From the NCBI GenBank assembly GCA_003427395.1, contig BFEA01000017.1, positions 4,589,912-4,652,260 of the forward strand: 62,349 bases of DNA, read 5' to 3'. The stretch comes from Chara braunii. Lineage: Eukaryota > Streptophyta > Charophyceae > Charales > Characeae. The notes under the pieces were generated by a model. The model was not told the DNA's origin. It saw only the letters and a program-made list of their open reading frames with translations, and ran no database searches. The translations under genes were made by a program, and so were the position numbers. Shown piece by piece: positions 38,784 through 50,500 of this stretch. Numbering within the stretch: the first letter of the stretch is position 1; every line of letters starts with the position of its first letter.

Positions 38784-41240
38784 TGTGACGCCCAACCTCA
38801 TGCCCAACGCGACTTCCTGATTGGAGTAGGATGTGGGCATGGAAGTGCGAAAAGGGGTGTGCCAAGGATTTTTAGGGAAAGTGGAGTCCCAGGTCAGAAC
38901 TGAGATCTCATGTGGCAGGGTTTTTCGGGGGCACGCATGCAATTTGGCAGAGAGGGGAGACCGCCTCTGGTTACAAGGCAGATGGTATGTGCGGGTCGCT
39001 CAAGGCCGAGCGAGCCATTGGTTCCGGGGACGGCGGTTCGCGGGCGGGTTCCTTCGGGGTAGGTGGGGTTCCGATGAGTCAGGCTATCGGGAGTTGCCAC
39101 GTGGCGCTGGTCGTCGCACGTTCGGGTTAGGCCTCCAGAATTCCGGGGTTCTCTGATCGCCGCGTCGTCGGCAATTCCCGCAGGGTGTGCTGGGCCAGTA
39201 GGGGGCTATGGCCGGCCACAGGACAACGCTGAGTTGATGATACGGAAAAAGAATGTGAAAGGGAGGGAAACTGGTGGAGATAACGACAAATCCGGGATGG
39301 GTGAAGTAGTAGGTGTGGTCCGGAGAGGGGAAATCAGAGCACCGGGGGTCGCTGGTAGTGACGCAGTGAAATTCCCGAGGACACAGTCGGTTCTCGGTTA
39401 GGCAGGGGTATCTCTGTCGGAGGAGCTCGTTTTTCCAAGGGGTGAAGTAATCTGGGTCGTATGATGAGTGTGAATCCCAGGATTGTGTCATCGTGTCATC
39501 GCCAAGTTACAATGTGCCTGAGGGCCGGTCCTTGTCAAAGGCGATCGCCCCGTGCAAGCACGTGCAGGCCGCGCAATCAAGCCGCGCCTACTCGTGCTTA
39601 TACGGGACTATGGCTTCGTCACTAGACGCAGAACTGCCACGTTCGATCAGACAATATCCCCACAATTGCTAATTCGTTTTGAGATTTGACGAGCTGACGT
39701 ACAGGAGCGCGGGCAAGTGCGCAAATCAAGTCGCGCGGTGTTCACTCCGTGTATGCAAGATGCACCCAATGCAACAGCCCGATCAAGAGACCAAAACAAA
39801 CGAGAGCAGAATTGCCGATTGGGCAAAAACTCCTATCCTACTTACAAGTGCATTAATCAAAAGCAAAGGCAAGGATTCCGACAGAAAGATGACTGACCAA
39901 ACATTGTATCCATACATTCATTCATTCAGCAACATGCACACAGTACATCTGAGATGGAATCACAAAGAGAAGTGCGAGCAAAAATCCAAGTCCGAATTCC
40001 GAGAAATAGAAAAACGGGCAAGCTGCCCGGAGCCGAAATCAAAATTTATGTACACGAGGCAGGAGGGAGAAAAGATAAAAAAAACAGCAAAACCGCGTCC
40101 ATCAACCTCAACTCTCCCTTCCTCTCTCTTCTTCTCCGATGCGGACAGTCCGTCGTCGCGCACCAACTCACGAAGCCGTCACCCCGCTTAGTCCTCCCGC
40201 ACCCGTCAGGTTCGCCCGCGTCCACAGTCCATCGTGGCCCGCGTCAACCCCGCGCGTTTGACACTAGCTCGTCGAGTCGCCCGACTCCTGCTCTACTCAC
40301 CTCTTACTTCTCTCGTGTGCCGACCCTCGCTGATCGCGCAACCCCGAGCTTCCAACAACTGATTAAGAGAGTTAACCAATCGCGCAGCCGAAATTTATAG
40401 CGTGTATGCATGCGCGAGGAACACGGAATTACCAGGACTTTAGAGGGAGATTAGAGAGGGAGTGCCTACGTTCTGCATGACCGGTCCGCGGGGTGGGGGA
40501 CGTAGCCCTTCTCCACGCACCAATCCGAGCATGTAGACCGTGGCTACCAAAACGCAGCAAAAGAAAGAGAAGGAGGGCGGGAAAGACGAAGCGCAAGAAG
40601 AAAGATACAGTTACAATGGCGCCAACCCAAGATTACAGTTACAAATTCGAATAAGGGCGCCGACTAATCAGAATTCCGTTGCAGCCGCACAAAGAAGCGC
40701 GTGAGCAAAAAGGTGCCGCGAAGCAAAGAAAGTCCTAATTACAAAATTCCTAAATTCCTACGTAGTGTGAAAAAGCAAAAAACACCAGAAAGTCCGAAAT
40801 TCCGAGAGCCATCGGGGCTCGACAAAATTCGAAAAAGAATGCAAAAAGAAAAACTCAAAAAGAACGAAGCAAATTCTCGCGCGATGTCCGCGCCCAAAAA
40901 GTTCCGAAACCGAGCCAAAAGAGCTGTCGTCAACATTTATTAGTTGCGCACTTGGCGGCGCGCCAGCCACCCGACCAATCAATCACCCGCCCCGGGGCTC
41001 ACCCAGCTCCGAACTCAGCCAACCAAAAAGAACCGACGCAAAAAGGCGAAGAAAAGAGGGCACCGATGCAATTTCCCATCCATCCCAATCTCCCGTAATT
41101 GGCCCAACCTTCCCAGCTTAGGACCCCTCATGGTAGCTGCGCAGAAAGTCGCGCGCTTCAGAAGGTGGTTCGTCACAAAGCAATGAAATTCAAGGACTGG
41201 AAATCTCAGCAGATTACCAACTACAAGCATCGGCGTCCAG
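38784..41240. mobile_element. Insertion of about 2.45 kb splitting LINE copy 3
   Basis: LINE similarity stops after the QGDP-equivalent block at about 38780 and resumes at about 41245 just past the FADD position. The intervening DNA begins TGTGACGCCCAACC, an LTR-like start, has higher GC and no LINE similarity. It encodes no RT or transposase that I recognise. It could be a large solo LTR, a non-autonomous element or two events. The right edge is uncertain within about 40 bases, and no convincing target duplication was found. Confidence 0.45.
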
Positions 41241-41244
41241 TGAA

Positions 41245-42420
41245 TTATCAAACCTCACTTAGTCTACAAGCAGTTAAAGACACCCTTGAGCTCCTCGGGA
41301 AAGCATCAGAAGTTTAAGTTAATTGGAATAAGTCCATAGCACTTTCCGGGGATGGGGAACCTTTGGTAGCCGATACCGGTATGGTAATTAAAAACAGAGA
41401 TCATTTCGAACACTTCCTAGGTATTGAAATTTATTTCTTATGAAGACAATGGGAAAAAACAGAACCAGATTATTGAGGATATGATCTTGGGTAGACTTAC
41501 TGCATGGTCCAAGGTGTGATCCGTCTTTCTTTTTGAGAGAGCCGTTGTTGTTAACACAATAGTTCTCTCAACAATCTGGTATATTCTATCTATTGTAAGC
41601 GTGACCCCAACCACGGGCAAAAGGCTAAGACAAGAAATATCCTAATACCTTGAGGTTGACGAAGCTATTCCCAAAGTGGCCTGGTGGAAACATTATGCAG
41701 AAACGAAGAGGCGGAGGGTTATGACTTTGGGAGTTCGGACTCCAAAATAAGGCTTTGTTGTTGAAATGGATTGTGTGGATGCTAACCACGGACAATGAAC
41801 CTTCATGGGTGAAATTAGCCCTGTACATTCTATCCCAGGAATGGGGATTCCACAACCAAAACGATTTATGGCCGTGTTTTTCCGTCAAAGGGTTTCTAAA
41901 CCAAAAAATCGGATCTGAAGTCTGGAAACCTATAATATATTGGCTTCCTAGAAAACACTGATGCCATATACCATCAAGTGACCACAATCTTATCAAGAGG
42001 TTTTGATGCAGCCACTCTTCGATAACCCAACAATCATAGGCCCCAAAGCTTTACCATTTTTGTCCTCCTCTAAATCACAAGATTTAGGTTATCCCCTGAA
42101 TCCCTGGTATTAGCTTCAAGTTGGTGTGTCGCAGATTCACCACTTATAGATACCGTAACAGGAATGCTGGGTTACAACAACAAAACTAAGCACAAAACGT
42201 GGTACTCTTGAGTAATATTGAATGAAGTGTTAGGGAAGGACTGATGAGTCACTACCTCAGAGCAACCAACAACATTCCTAAGAATCTCAAACCTTCTAGA
42301 TGAGGAGAGCATGTTATGCAAAGAATGAGAAATCTCCAATAACACTATTTAAACAAAACAAGTCGTCTCGCATCCAACAAAGGAAAATAGAATTTGTAGA
42401 TCTTCTCTTCTAGTGAGACG
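41245..42420 (+). pseudogene. LINE copy 3, 3' part: RT thumb and connection region
   Basis: Similarity resumes with SLQAVKDTLELLGKASEV, a stop and VNWNKSIAL, the region after FADD in plant LINE RTs. HFEHFLGIEIYF and PKVAWWKHYAETKRR follow, then LQNKALLLKWIVWMLTTDN and EPSWVKLALYIL, the connection block found as GGLGIIDPLTQ in the other LINEs. Several stops and shifts. No poly-A tail was recognised at the 3' end. Confidence 0.65.
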
Positions 42421-42439
42421 ATCACACTCATCATTGTTG

Positions 42440-44150
42440 ACCTCGGTATCAGCCTGATAGGGAGAACATCTCCAAACAGGTTGACTTCTTGGTTCTTGCG
42501 ATGATCTCAATTGGTGCAGGCGTCCTACCCGTCTCTTCTGAAGGTAAATACGCGCGGCCCTCCGTATTTACTATTTCTAGGAAGAAGACCCCCGCCTCCA
42601 TTACTGTGCACACCAACGGTACCATTCTCCTGTCGACTCTACCTCTGCCTTGGTGCCGGACCACCAGGGACCTGCCGCGATGGTTCCCTCTGTACTCTTT
42701 TTGCTTTGAGTATCTGACGGTGGGGCATATCTCCTGTGTGACGCCCCTGAACTACCCGTCGATGACTCCGAACGCTCTGGCCTCAGATCCCTTTCGCCTG
42801 ACCCTACCAGCTCATCTCCCATAACCTCACTCCCTACCTCAACCCGCGATTCAGATGACACCGAGAGGGCACATCCCTCCCCTCTTAGCACTCCCCCTTC
42901 TGGTAGGCGACCCCTCCCTCTTCTCCCTCCAACTGACCCCAATCTGCTTCCCCGAACCAGCCCCCCCCAGCTGTCTCTCGTTATCTCATACCAGCGTTGC
43001 TCGTCCAGGCTCCAGTTCAGCCCTCTGCCCCGCACCCAGCGAGTTTCTTTGTTCAAATCTTTGCTCTCCCCCATTTCCTGCCCGCTGTGTTCTCTGATTC
43101 TGGGGGGAGCCCCCATATTCTTCCTGCCAGTAGGAGTCTGTCCCATGAGGAGGGCAGCTCCCCACCGAATGAAGCTGGAAACGCAACGTGTGGTCCTGAG
43201 GTTGGAAGGTACAGCCCCGGGCCGGAGACCTGAGGAGGGCACGTGCATGACGGGAAATGACAGGGAACTTGATGGCCATTCTGATGGACCCTCTGAGACA
43301 TGACCAGCTGTGGTTGCAAGGGCTGAGGGGCAGGGGTGGGGAGACCTGTCCATTGTGTAGGGTTTGCCCATTGAGGCCTGGGCGAAGGTGAGGGGAGGTG
43401 GTGGTGATGTGGGTTTAGATGAATCGGGAAACTGGGCTGTGTAAAGCCCGGAATCGGTGACGGATAGGCCTGTGTGTGGGCAACAGGGGGTGGAAGGAGC
43501 CAACTTGCTTGCGTTCCCGTATGGTCCCTGACGTCAAGACCTCCCAACTGGGGGCCGTAGCCTCTCTGATCAAGTGCAGGTTCTCCTTGCTGGACTGTCT
43601 GCAAAATTGCTCCTGGGAAATTGGGTGCTCCTGTCTTCCTTGTATTGCTACTGGCATCGGACTTCCTTCTTGCTGCGTCCTCTCGGTTCTTGAATGTTCT
43701 GCGGATGCAGATGCTGGGACCCGACTTCCCTCCTGTCCCTGCAAAGAATTGCCCTGCCCAGGTGCCCCCTCTCGGCTTGTGAGCGCCATGTTCTGACGTG
43801 GTAAACGAGAGTTCGTCCACTGTGTCGTCGACCGATCCCCCTGTGTTGCTCTCAGACAGCTGTCCTCCGTCCGGAAATACCACAGGCACTGCCGACACCA
43901 CTCCGAATATGGGGTGGCAACCTCCACCTTCCAAATTTCTCCTTTCGGCGATTCAACCGCTAAGGTATTTTCCACTCAGAACCTTCGCTTGTGGATCCAT
44001 GTAGAATTTCACGTACATCAGCTTTGGGCGTGAGCGATCTACTTCCGGCAGATGCATATGTTTTACACCTCCACCTTCCAAAAAGGTGCTGTTCTCTCCC
44101 TTTGCGGAGGAGAGTTTCACGGACACCGTGCCAGACTGTGCCAGACACAT
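42440..44150 (-). pseudogene. Retroelement ORF1-like remnant with zinc-finger motif
   Basis: On the minus strand the frames from 44150 downward read KLMYVKFYMDPQAKVLSGKY, AVESPKGEIWKVEVATPY and SEWCRQCLWYFRTEDSCL, a Cys-x2-Cys plus Cys pattern resembling the finger of plant LINE ORF1 (PWCFKCRAYGHLC in the copy at 57281-58618). The downstream frames (43053-43934, 42601-43503) are Pro/Gln/Ser-rich with a Gly/Arg-rich end. Frame changes near 43960 and 43450. It probably belongs to a LINE whose RT is absent here. Confidence 0.45.
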
Positions 44151-44199
44151 TAAATTTTTGTTTCTTCGAATTAATTAGTGTTTCCTTTTTTCTTTTTTT

Positions 44200-44453
44200 T
44201 CTTTTTTAACGAATTCTGTATTGACTGTTACACTGGGTTTGACGCGGGGACGGCCCGGGACGCAGCCATTTGGGTAGGATGTTTTATGTTCTAGACAGCA
44301 AGCTTGGCAAAGGTCTTATGAAGAGGGGGATTGGCAGCCTTGAGAAGGGAAACGTTTAACCACCCATTCTCTATGGGAAGGGGCCTAACCCGGCACCCTT
44401 CTTAACCCAGAGAGATCCAACTTCCGGAGGCCAAGACCCTCAAGGAGGATTTT
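44200..44453. other. Intergenic, no gene recognised
   Basis: Mixed DNA between the ORF1 remnant and the MITE. Confidence 0.4.
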
Positions 44454-44865
44454 GGGCCTCGCCACACCACTCTTGAAAAGGCAAAAAGTTCAAGAGCTGT
44501 CAGACGTTCTCAAGAGTTGGGTTGTCAATAGTTTTCAGCCCCTCGCCACACAGCACTCTCGAAGGGCGATGGTCTTGGATAGAGGATGAAAAACGACAGG
44601 CATACAACTTTGTTTTTTTCGAATGGCGTCAGGATAACGGCCCTACAACTCTTGAAAATAGAGAGTCCCTCAAGGGTTCGGCCAAGGACGCTTGAAAACG
44701 CACGAGTTCCAGGCTGGGGTTTCCAATTTTTCAAGAGCTGCTCTTGAAAGGGTTTCAAGAGCCACAGTGGCTCTGACAGCTCTTGACTGCACCAAGTTTC
44801 AAGAGGCTGTGTGGCGATGCAGCAACTCTTGAAAATGCGTTTTCAAGAGTGGTGTGGTGAGGCCC
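44454..44865. mobile_element. MITE family B, copy 1 (412 bp, 26-bp inverted ends)
   Basis: The left end GGGCCTCGCCACACCACTCT and the following TGAAAA are matched in inverted form at the right end with one mismatch in 26. CTCTTGAAA words are spread through the interior, and a second CCTCGCCACACAGCACTCTC sits at 44544, suggesting nesting or internal duplication. Flanks TTT and TTA are compatible with a 3-bp target duplication of Tourist/PIF-Harbinger type, with one mismatch. No coding capacity. Confidence 0.82.
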
Positions 44866-45170
44866 TTAGCCAGTGGGAACAGCACCTTTTGTGAAACAAA
44901 TGTGGACAAGTTGCACGTTAGGTGGATTCACCGGCGAAAAGAAGGAAAAGGAGTTTTGAGGCTCAAGAGCCAAGCACACCTTGGCAGAGGGCGTCGCTCC
45001 ACTACTGCTCCACTTCTGTCCTCTGTACAACATTTTGGGATGTGCGTGGACAGTAGTCACAGCGAGCAAAAACTGTGTCCGTTGCCACTGTCCGAGCCAC
45101 ATAGCGCTCCACTTCCTGTCCACTGTACACTCTCCAGTTCGTGAGTTCACTAGGAAACACAACGTCAATA
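44866..45170. other. Sequence left of the large gap, no gene recognised
   Basis: Contains two loosely repeated GCTCCACTnCnTGTCC(A/T)CTGTAC words (about 44996-45027 and 45107-45128). No domain. Confidence 0.4.
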
Positions 45171-46139
45171 NNNNNNNNNNNNNNNNNNNNNNNNNNNNNN
45201 NNNNNNNNNNNNNNNNNNNNNNNNNNNNNNNNNNNNNNNNNNNNNNNNNNNNNNNNNNNNNNNNNNNNNNNNNNNNNNNNNNNNNNNNNNNNNNNNNNNN
45301 NNNNNNNNNNNNNNNNNNNNNNNNNNNNNNNNNNNNNNNNNNNNNNNNNNNNNNNNNNNNNNNNNNNNNNNNNNNNNNNNNNNNNNNNNNNNNNNNNNNN
45401 NNNNNNNNNNNNNNNNNNNNNNNNNNNNNNNNNNNNNNNNNNNNNNNNNNNNNNNNNNNNNNNNNNNNNNNNNNNNNNNNNNNNNNNNNNNNNNNNNNNN
45501 NNNNNNNNNNNNNNNNNNNNNNNNNNNNNNNNNNNNNNNNNNNNNNNNNNNNNNNNNNNNNNNNNNNNNNNNNNNNNNNNNNNNNNNNNNNNNNNNNNNN
45601 NNNNNNNNNNNNNNNNNNNNNNNNNNNNNNNNNNNNNNNNNNNNNNNNNNNNNNNNNNNNNNNNNNNNNNNNNNNNNNNNNNNNNNNNNNNNNNNNNNNN
45701 NNNNNNNNNNNNNNNNNNNNNNNNNNNNNNNNNNNNNNNNNNNNNNNNNNNNNNNNNNNNNNNNNNNNNNNNNNNNNNNNNNNNNNNNNNNNNNNNNNNN
45801 NNNNNNNNNNNNNNNNNNNNNNNNNNNNNNNNNNNNNNNNNNNNNNNNNNNNNNNNNNNNNNNNNNNNNNNNNNNNNNNNNNNNNNNNNNNNNNNNNNNN
45901 NNNNNNNNNNNNNNNNNNNNNNNNNNNNNNNNNNNNNNNNNNNNNNNNNNNNNNNNNNNNNNNNNNNNNNNNNNNNNNNNNNNNNNNNNNNNNNNNNNNN
46001 NNNNNNNNNNNNNNNNNNNNNNNNNNNNNNNNNNNNNNNNNNNNNNNNNNNNNNNNNNNNNNNNNNNNNNNNNNNNNNNNNNNNNNNNNNNNNNNNNNNN
46101 NNNNNNNNNNNNNNNNNNNNNNNNNNNNNNNNNNNNNNN
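45171..46139. other. Assembly gap (969 N)
   Basis: Run of N ending against a poly-A (46140-46157). Long open frames through it are artefacts. Confidence 1.
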
Positions 46140-46470
46140 AAAAAAAAAAAAAAAAAACTGCCTCCCTTTTTTTTTTTTTGCTGCCTCCCTTCCGGGGTTG
46201 TTTGTTGAGGATCATTCCCGGAGCCAAGCCCCACTTGCCGAAATCCTGCACTTGTGACCGTAGATCTCTGCAATCTGTGGTCAGAAATGAAGGATGCGGG
46301 TAACTGGCATTTGGCCCCCGGACCGGCGTCAGTGATATTCAACTCAATGTCTGTAATATGAAGCCCTGAGGGGGCCCTTTTTTGTGAAGAAGAAAAGAAA
46401 AAAAGAAAGGAAAAGCTGCCTCTCTCCACTGTGGCTCTGGAACTGGTCTCTGTCATGGCTTACAAACAAT

Positions 46471-46632
46471 GGGTCCCACTAGCAAAGAGGATAGGACCGA
46501 ATGCCTGCATCTGGACGTGTTTGTGGAGAGGTGCAGGAAATCGAGATTGAACTGCTTTTCTGCATCTCTGCATAAAACACATCCAGATTCGGGTATTCGA
46601 TCTGATCCTGTTTGCCAGTCGGACCGCGGCCC
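46471..46632. mobile_element. Foldback MITE family A, copy 2
   Basis: Starts GGGTCCCACTAGCAAAGAGG and ends GTCGGACCGCGGCCC. Compared with copy 1 the interior is in the opposite orientation (GAGGTGCAGGAAATCGAG precedes AACTGCTTTTCTGCATCTC). Confidence 0.8.
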
Positions 46633-46779
46633 TGGTCCACCTACAGTAGGCGCTACAGTAGGCGCGGTAGACAGCATCGTCGCGACTACTCCAGCTAGCA
46701 CGGTTGCTGTTATTTTTCCTCACCGTTGCCCCCCTCCCCTCCCCTCCCCGCCCACCTCATATCCCTCTGTATTCCATGA

Positions 46780-47520
46780 ATTTACCAGCTATGCTATAGC
46801 TCTCATCATCTACACCTGCATGAGCCTGCTTTCGCATGTTAGGTGGGATATGCCATCACGCAGTCGCAGAGACTGCCGCAAAGATTACTGTTTTCGGTCA
46901 CAGCAGATCCTTCCGTTGGTAAATTGGTACAAGACATGGGTACCATCCCTGGATCAGCAGATCACCTGCCGCTCCTCACCTCACTCAGAAGAGGATTGCA
47001 CGCGCAACGATACTGGGACCTGAGTAGAACCCCTTTGTTACGTAATATCACAATAATAAGCAGTTTGTGGGCTGGGGAGCGTTCCAGGGTTGGTTGGTGT
47101 TCCCCCGTACTATACATAGAGTAGCGAGAGGGTGAGATAGATGAGATAGATGAGATAGATGCGGAAATAGATAGATTGTTTGGTTGGTGTTCCCCCGTAC
47201 TATACGTAGAGTAGCGAGAGGATGAGATAGATGAGATAGATGTGGAATAATATACATGATAGATAGATTGCGAGAAGAATATAGATTAGTTTTAAAGAAA
47301 AAACTTCAAAAAAGAAAAAAACAATAACCAGTTCGTGAAATTGGCGCAAGAAGTGCGTACACTGCCTATCCCTGGATCTGATCACCTGCCACTCACTCCT
47401 CATCTCGCTCAGAAAAGGGTTGCGCATGCAACGATACTGGGACCGGAGCTGCTTCACAATATTAACCAGTTTGTGAAAGAAGCCCTTGAAATTTGGAAGC
47501 AGGAAAATGGCAACTAGGCC
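46780..47520. repeat. Duplicated protein-like segment with 90-bp tandem unit between
   Basis: 46922-47023 and 47339-47447 are diverged copies: CCCTGGATC, GATCACCTGCC, CTCACC/CTCATCTC, GCAACGATACTGGGACC. The second gives the open frame SDHLPLTPHLAQKRVAHATI, LGPELLHNINQFVKEALEIW to a stop at 47517. I do not recognise this protein. Between them are two 90-bp units (47091 and 47181) starting TGGTTGGTGTTCCCCCGTAC and ending in GATA repeats. Confidence 0.6.
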
Positions 47521-47577
47521 GCAGCACCGCGTGCAGGCTCAACCGATAGTAGCTGCTTTAGCCTCCTTGAACACCAG

Positions 47578-47746
47578 GGCTGTGGTCCCGCTATCAAAGG
47601 GGATAGGATAGAAATCCTGAATCTGGCTATGTTTTTAATGCAGAGATACAGAAAAGCAGTTCGATCTCTATTTCCTGTTCCTGTCCTCGAATGCGTCCAG
47701 ACTCAGGCATTCAATCCGACACTCATTGCTAATGGGACCATGGCCC
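47578..47746. mobile_element. Foldback MITE family A, copy 3
   Basis: GGGCTGTGGTCCCGCTATCA to TGCTAATGGGACCATGGCCC, with the interior CAGAAAAGCAGTTCGATCTC in the same orientation as copy 1. Confidence 0.8.
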
Positions 47747-47749
47747 ACT

Positions 47750-48775
47750 GGCCCAGGAGCGAGATCCCACTAGCCATGTATGTGGATTAGTGTGACGGGT
47801 GTGGGACGGGTGGGGCACAGGTGGGTAGCAGCGGGAAACAGGGAAAATAAATGCCCAAAAAACATTTCATGACCAAACAAATGAAGAAAAAAACTGCTAA
47901 AAAAGAAAAGAAAGTGCTCTTCTCACAGATGGTGCCTGCTCCAGGCGGGGTGTCAGATGCCAGGGTATGATTCACTGACCATTTCTGTGGCAGTCGGCAC
48001 AGGGACCATATTCATTGACAATAGTCTGCGGCTTCCTTGAAATAGGCCGCAGGCTGTTCGGTTGTCCTGACAGAAATTATCTTTGGCAAAGGAGGGCAAG
48101 AGTAAATCCGTACACCATTTGCTGTAGGTGAGGGGATAGAACCCTCCCAAACACCTCCCAAACCACAATCAATTTCCAGCGATGAAGCCATTTCGCCTTT
48201 GCCTTCACTGTTAGTGAACCAAAAAACTTGGTTCTGATTTCACGCACGTTTGGGACAGCCACAGGACCCCAACAACAAAAACAAAAGAAAAACCTACCAA
48301 TGGGAGAGCAAAAGAAAACATCCTTTTCCCGGGCTTAATTCACAAAAAAACAGGCTACCACTGATTTCCTGCGGAATCCACGATGCCTGACAGTCACACA
48401 CCTTAAACACTAATCCACATACATCGGTAGTGGGATCTCTCTCCAGGGATGGCAGCAACAAGGCAGCAAAAAAAAAAAAAAAAAAAGAAACAAGGCAGCC
48501 CCGAAAGGGCTGACTGCAGAGAATTGATAAAACTGACCATGATGACAAGGCATCCCTTTATACGCGATGTATGTAAACTCCCCCGTAGGGCCCGTACTAT
48601 GCATGTTTTTTTTTATGTTTGTACGTCTACTCCCTCGTTCTGTACGCGTTTGTATGCAGGTACAAAACAATTTATTTTTTTTTCTTAATCTCAAAATTGT
48701 TTGCGAATTTCATATTTTTGTCTGAGGCAAAAGTTTTTCAGAATAATGTAGTCCATAATATATATGTTTGAGAAT
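47750..48775. other. Intergenic, no gene recognised
   Basis: Mixed DNA with an A-run at 48469-48486. No domain on either strand. Confidence 0.45.
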
Positions 48776-48776
48776 T

Positions 48777-48957
48777 CTACGGCGCAGTCAGGGTTTGAGT
48801 TTGTAATTGCACTTGAGGCAAAAGGGCCGGTAAATTAAATGCTGAATGTATGTGACCTACGTTTCGGGTCCGGTGGGGTTGCTTGGGGGTGTGTTGTATT
48901 CGCGGGATTGCCTGAAGTGCAGTAACAAAGTTTAACTGTTTTTGTGACTGCGCTGAA
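48777..48957. mobile_element. MITE family D, copy 2
   Basis: Inverted relative to the copy in the aquaporin intron. Left TACGGCGCAGTCAGGGTTTG, right TTTTTGTGACTGCGCTGA. Shared interior words include GTTTCGGGTCCGGTGGGG and TTGCCTGAAGTGC. No coding. Confidence 0.7.
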
Positions 48958-49123
48958 GTTACCCCTATATTTCTTTTTAGAAATTTCTGATAAACTTTTT
49001 TTTTTTTTTTAATTTGTTTTAAACTGGTGCTGAGGATTGAGTACAACGGAGTACAACACGGAGCAATGCCCGTACAAAAGTTTCAATTTTTTCGTAGGCG
49101 AGACACCTCACAGTTAATCCTCT

Positions 49124-49291
49124 GGGGCGAGGTCCCACTATCAAAGGGGATTGGATAAATATCCTGAATCTGGACGTGTTTCAGGCAGATATACAGAAAA
49201 GCGGTTCAGTCTCAACATTCCGCACCTTTCCACAAACACGTACAGATTCAGATCTTCAATCCAATCCTCTTTGCTAGCGGGACCTCGCCCC
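49124..49291. mobile_element. Foldback MITE family A, copy 4
   Basis: GGGGCGAGGTCCCACTATCA to TGCTAGCGGGACCTCGCCCC. Ends form a near-perfect inverted repeat. Confidence 0.85.
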
Positions 49292-49387
49292 TGGGGACTA
49301 TGGCAATCAATGCTGGCAGGCAGACATTTGGCATTTAATTTATTCTTGATGTACAATTAATTGGACACTTGACCTGTTTCCTTTGGA

Positions 49388-49552
49388 GCATGGTCCCATT
49401 AGCAAAGAGGATTGGATTAAGCTCCTGAATCTGGACTGGTTTTAAGCAGAGATGTTGAAAAGCTGTTCAATCTCGAATTTAGGCACCTTTCCAGGAACAC
49501 GTCTAGATTCAGGTGTTCAATCCGATCCATGTTGCTAGTGGGACCTCGCCCC
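49388..49552. mobile_element. Foldback MITE family A, copy 5
   Basis: GCATGGTCCCATTAGCAAAG to TTGCTAGTGGGACCTCGCCCC. Lies 96 bases from copy 4 in the same orientation. A sixth truncated piece is at about 50088-50135. Confidence 0.8.
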
Positions 49553-49643
49553 TGGTGCAGCTCCCCACAAATAGACCGGGGAAAGAAGAATAAAAAAAAG
49601 AGACATTTCACTGCCCCCACCGTGTCAGACCAATCCTTGCTAA

Positions 49644-49825
49644 GGGCCTCGCCACAGCACTCTCAAAATGTGAAAAAGACAAAAATGTGGCGAGTGCATC
49701 TGGCCATGCGAGTGCATCTGGCCATATTCTAGCAGGTAGTTCATTATCATTTTGCACATTTGGCCATATTCTAGCAGGTAGTTCATTATCATTTTGCACA
49801 TTTCGATAGTGGTGTGGCTATGGCC
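49644..49825. mobile_element. MITE family B, copy 2, with internal 42-bp tandem duplication
   Basis: Left end GGGCCTCGCCACAGCACTCT, right end (inverted) GGCCATAGCCACACCACTAT. Inside, 42 bp starting TGGCCATATTCTAGCAGG is exactly duplicated at 49719-49760 and 49761-49802. An 18-bp unit (CGAGTGCATCTGGCCATG) is also repeated at 49691 and 49709. Words CATTTTGCACATTT link it to family C. Confidence 0.75.
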
Positions 49826-49868
49826 TACAACTTTAGCAACAAGAAACTGCCCATTTTCTCCAAACAGA

Positions 49869-49960
49869 GGGCCTCGCCACACCACCGTGGAATTGGGCAA
49901 TTTTTCTACACCTGTCAGAAAATTTTTGAAAGTGCCCAATTGGGTGGTGTGACCCTCTCT
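49869..49960. mobile_element. MITE family B, short relative
   Basis: GGGCCTCGCCACACCACCGT with GGAATTGGGCA on the left, and TGCCCAATTGGGTGGTGTGA on the right, form an inverted repeat of about 25 bp around a 35-base centre. A further partial end (CTCGCCACACAGCCTG) is at 50173. Confidence 0.65.
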
Positions 49961-50500
49961 CGCCGCATAACACCGTGGAGCGAAGTTGGTGTCAAGCATC
50001 TCGTTTGGAGGTATGTGTTTTTGACTGTGCTGAGTGGCGAGTACAATGCTGGCATGGAGAGCGGACATAAAAATTTGATGGCGCGATATTCCTGAATCTA
50101 GGCCTGTTTCTTGCAAAGATGCAGACAAGTAGACGCCACACCAATGTCGAAAACAGGATTTTCGACATTTTCTCCTCGCCACACAGCCTGTAGAAATCCG
50201 AGATGGCAAAAAGATTCAGTAGTTGTCAGAGAAAGGCTTTCGACACCTCCTTTCGAATGAGGCTGGTTCCCGAGCCTGCAATTTCAACATTTTCAACATG
50301 CCTCCGGTGAGATGTAGAGTTCTTCTCTGAATGTAGAAACGGAGAGTCTGTTTGGGACGGACCAAGGCTTGTCTTACCCTCACGCCAGTTTGTCTCTTCA
50401 GTACTTGCACTCGCAAATTCTTCACTTTCCAACATGCTGTCTGGCGAAGGTTTTTTTTTTTGAATGAGGGAATGGGCCCAGTTGCACTATCCTCCTTCTT

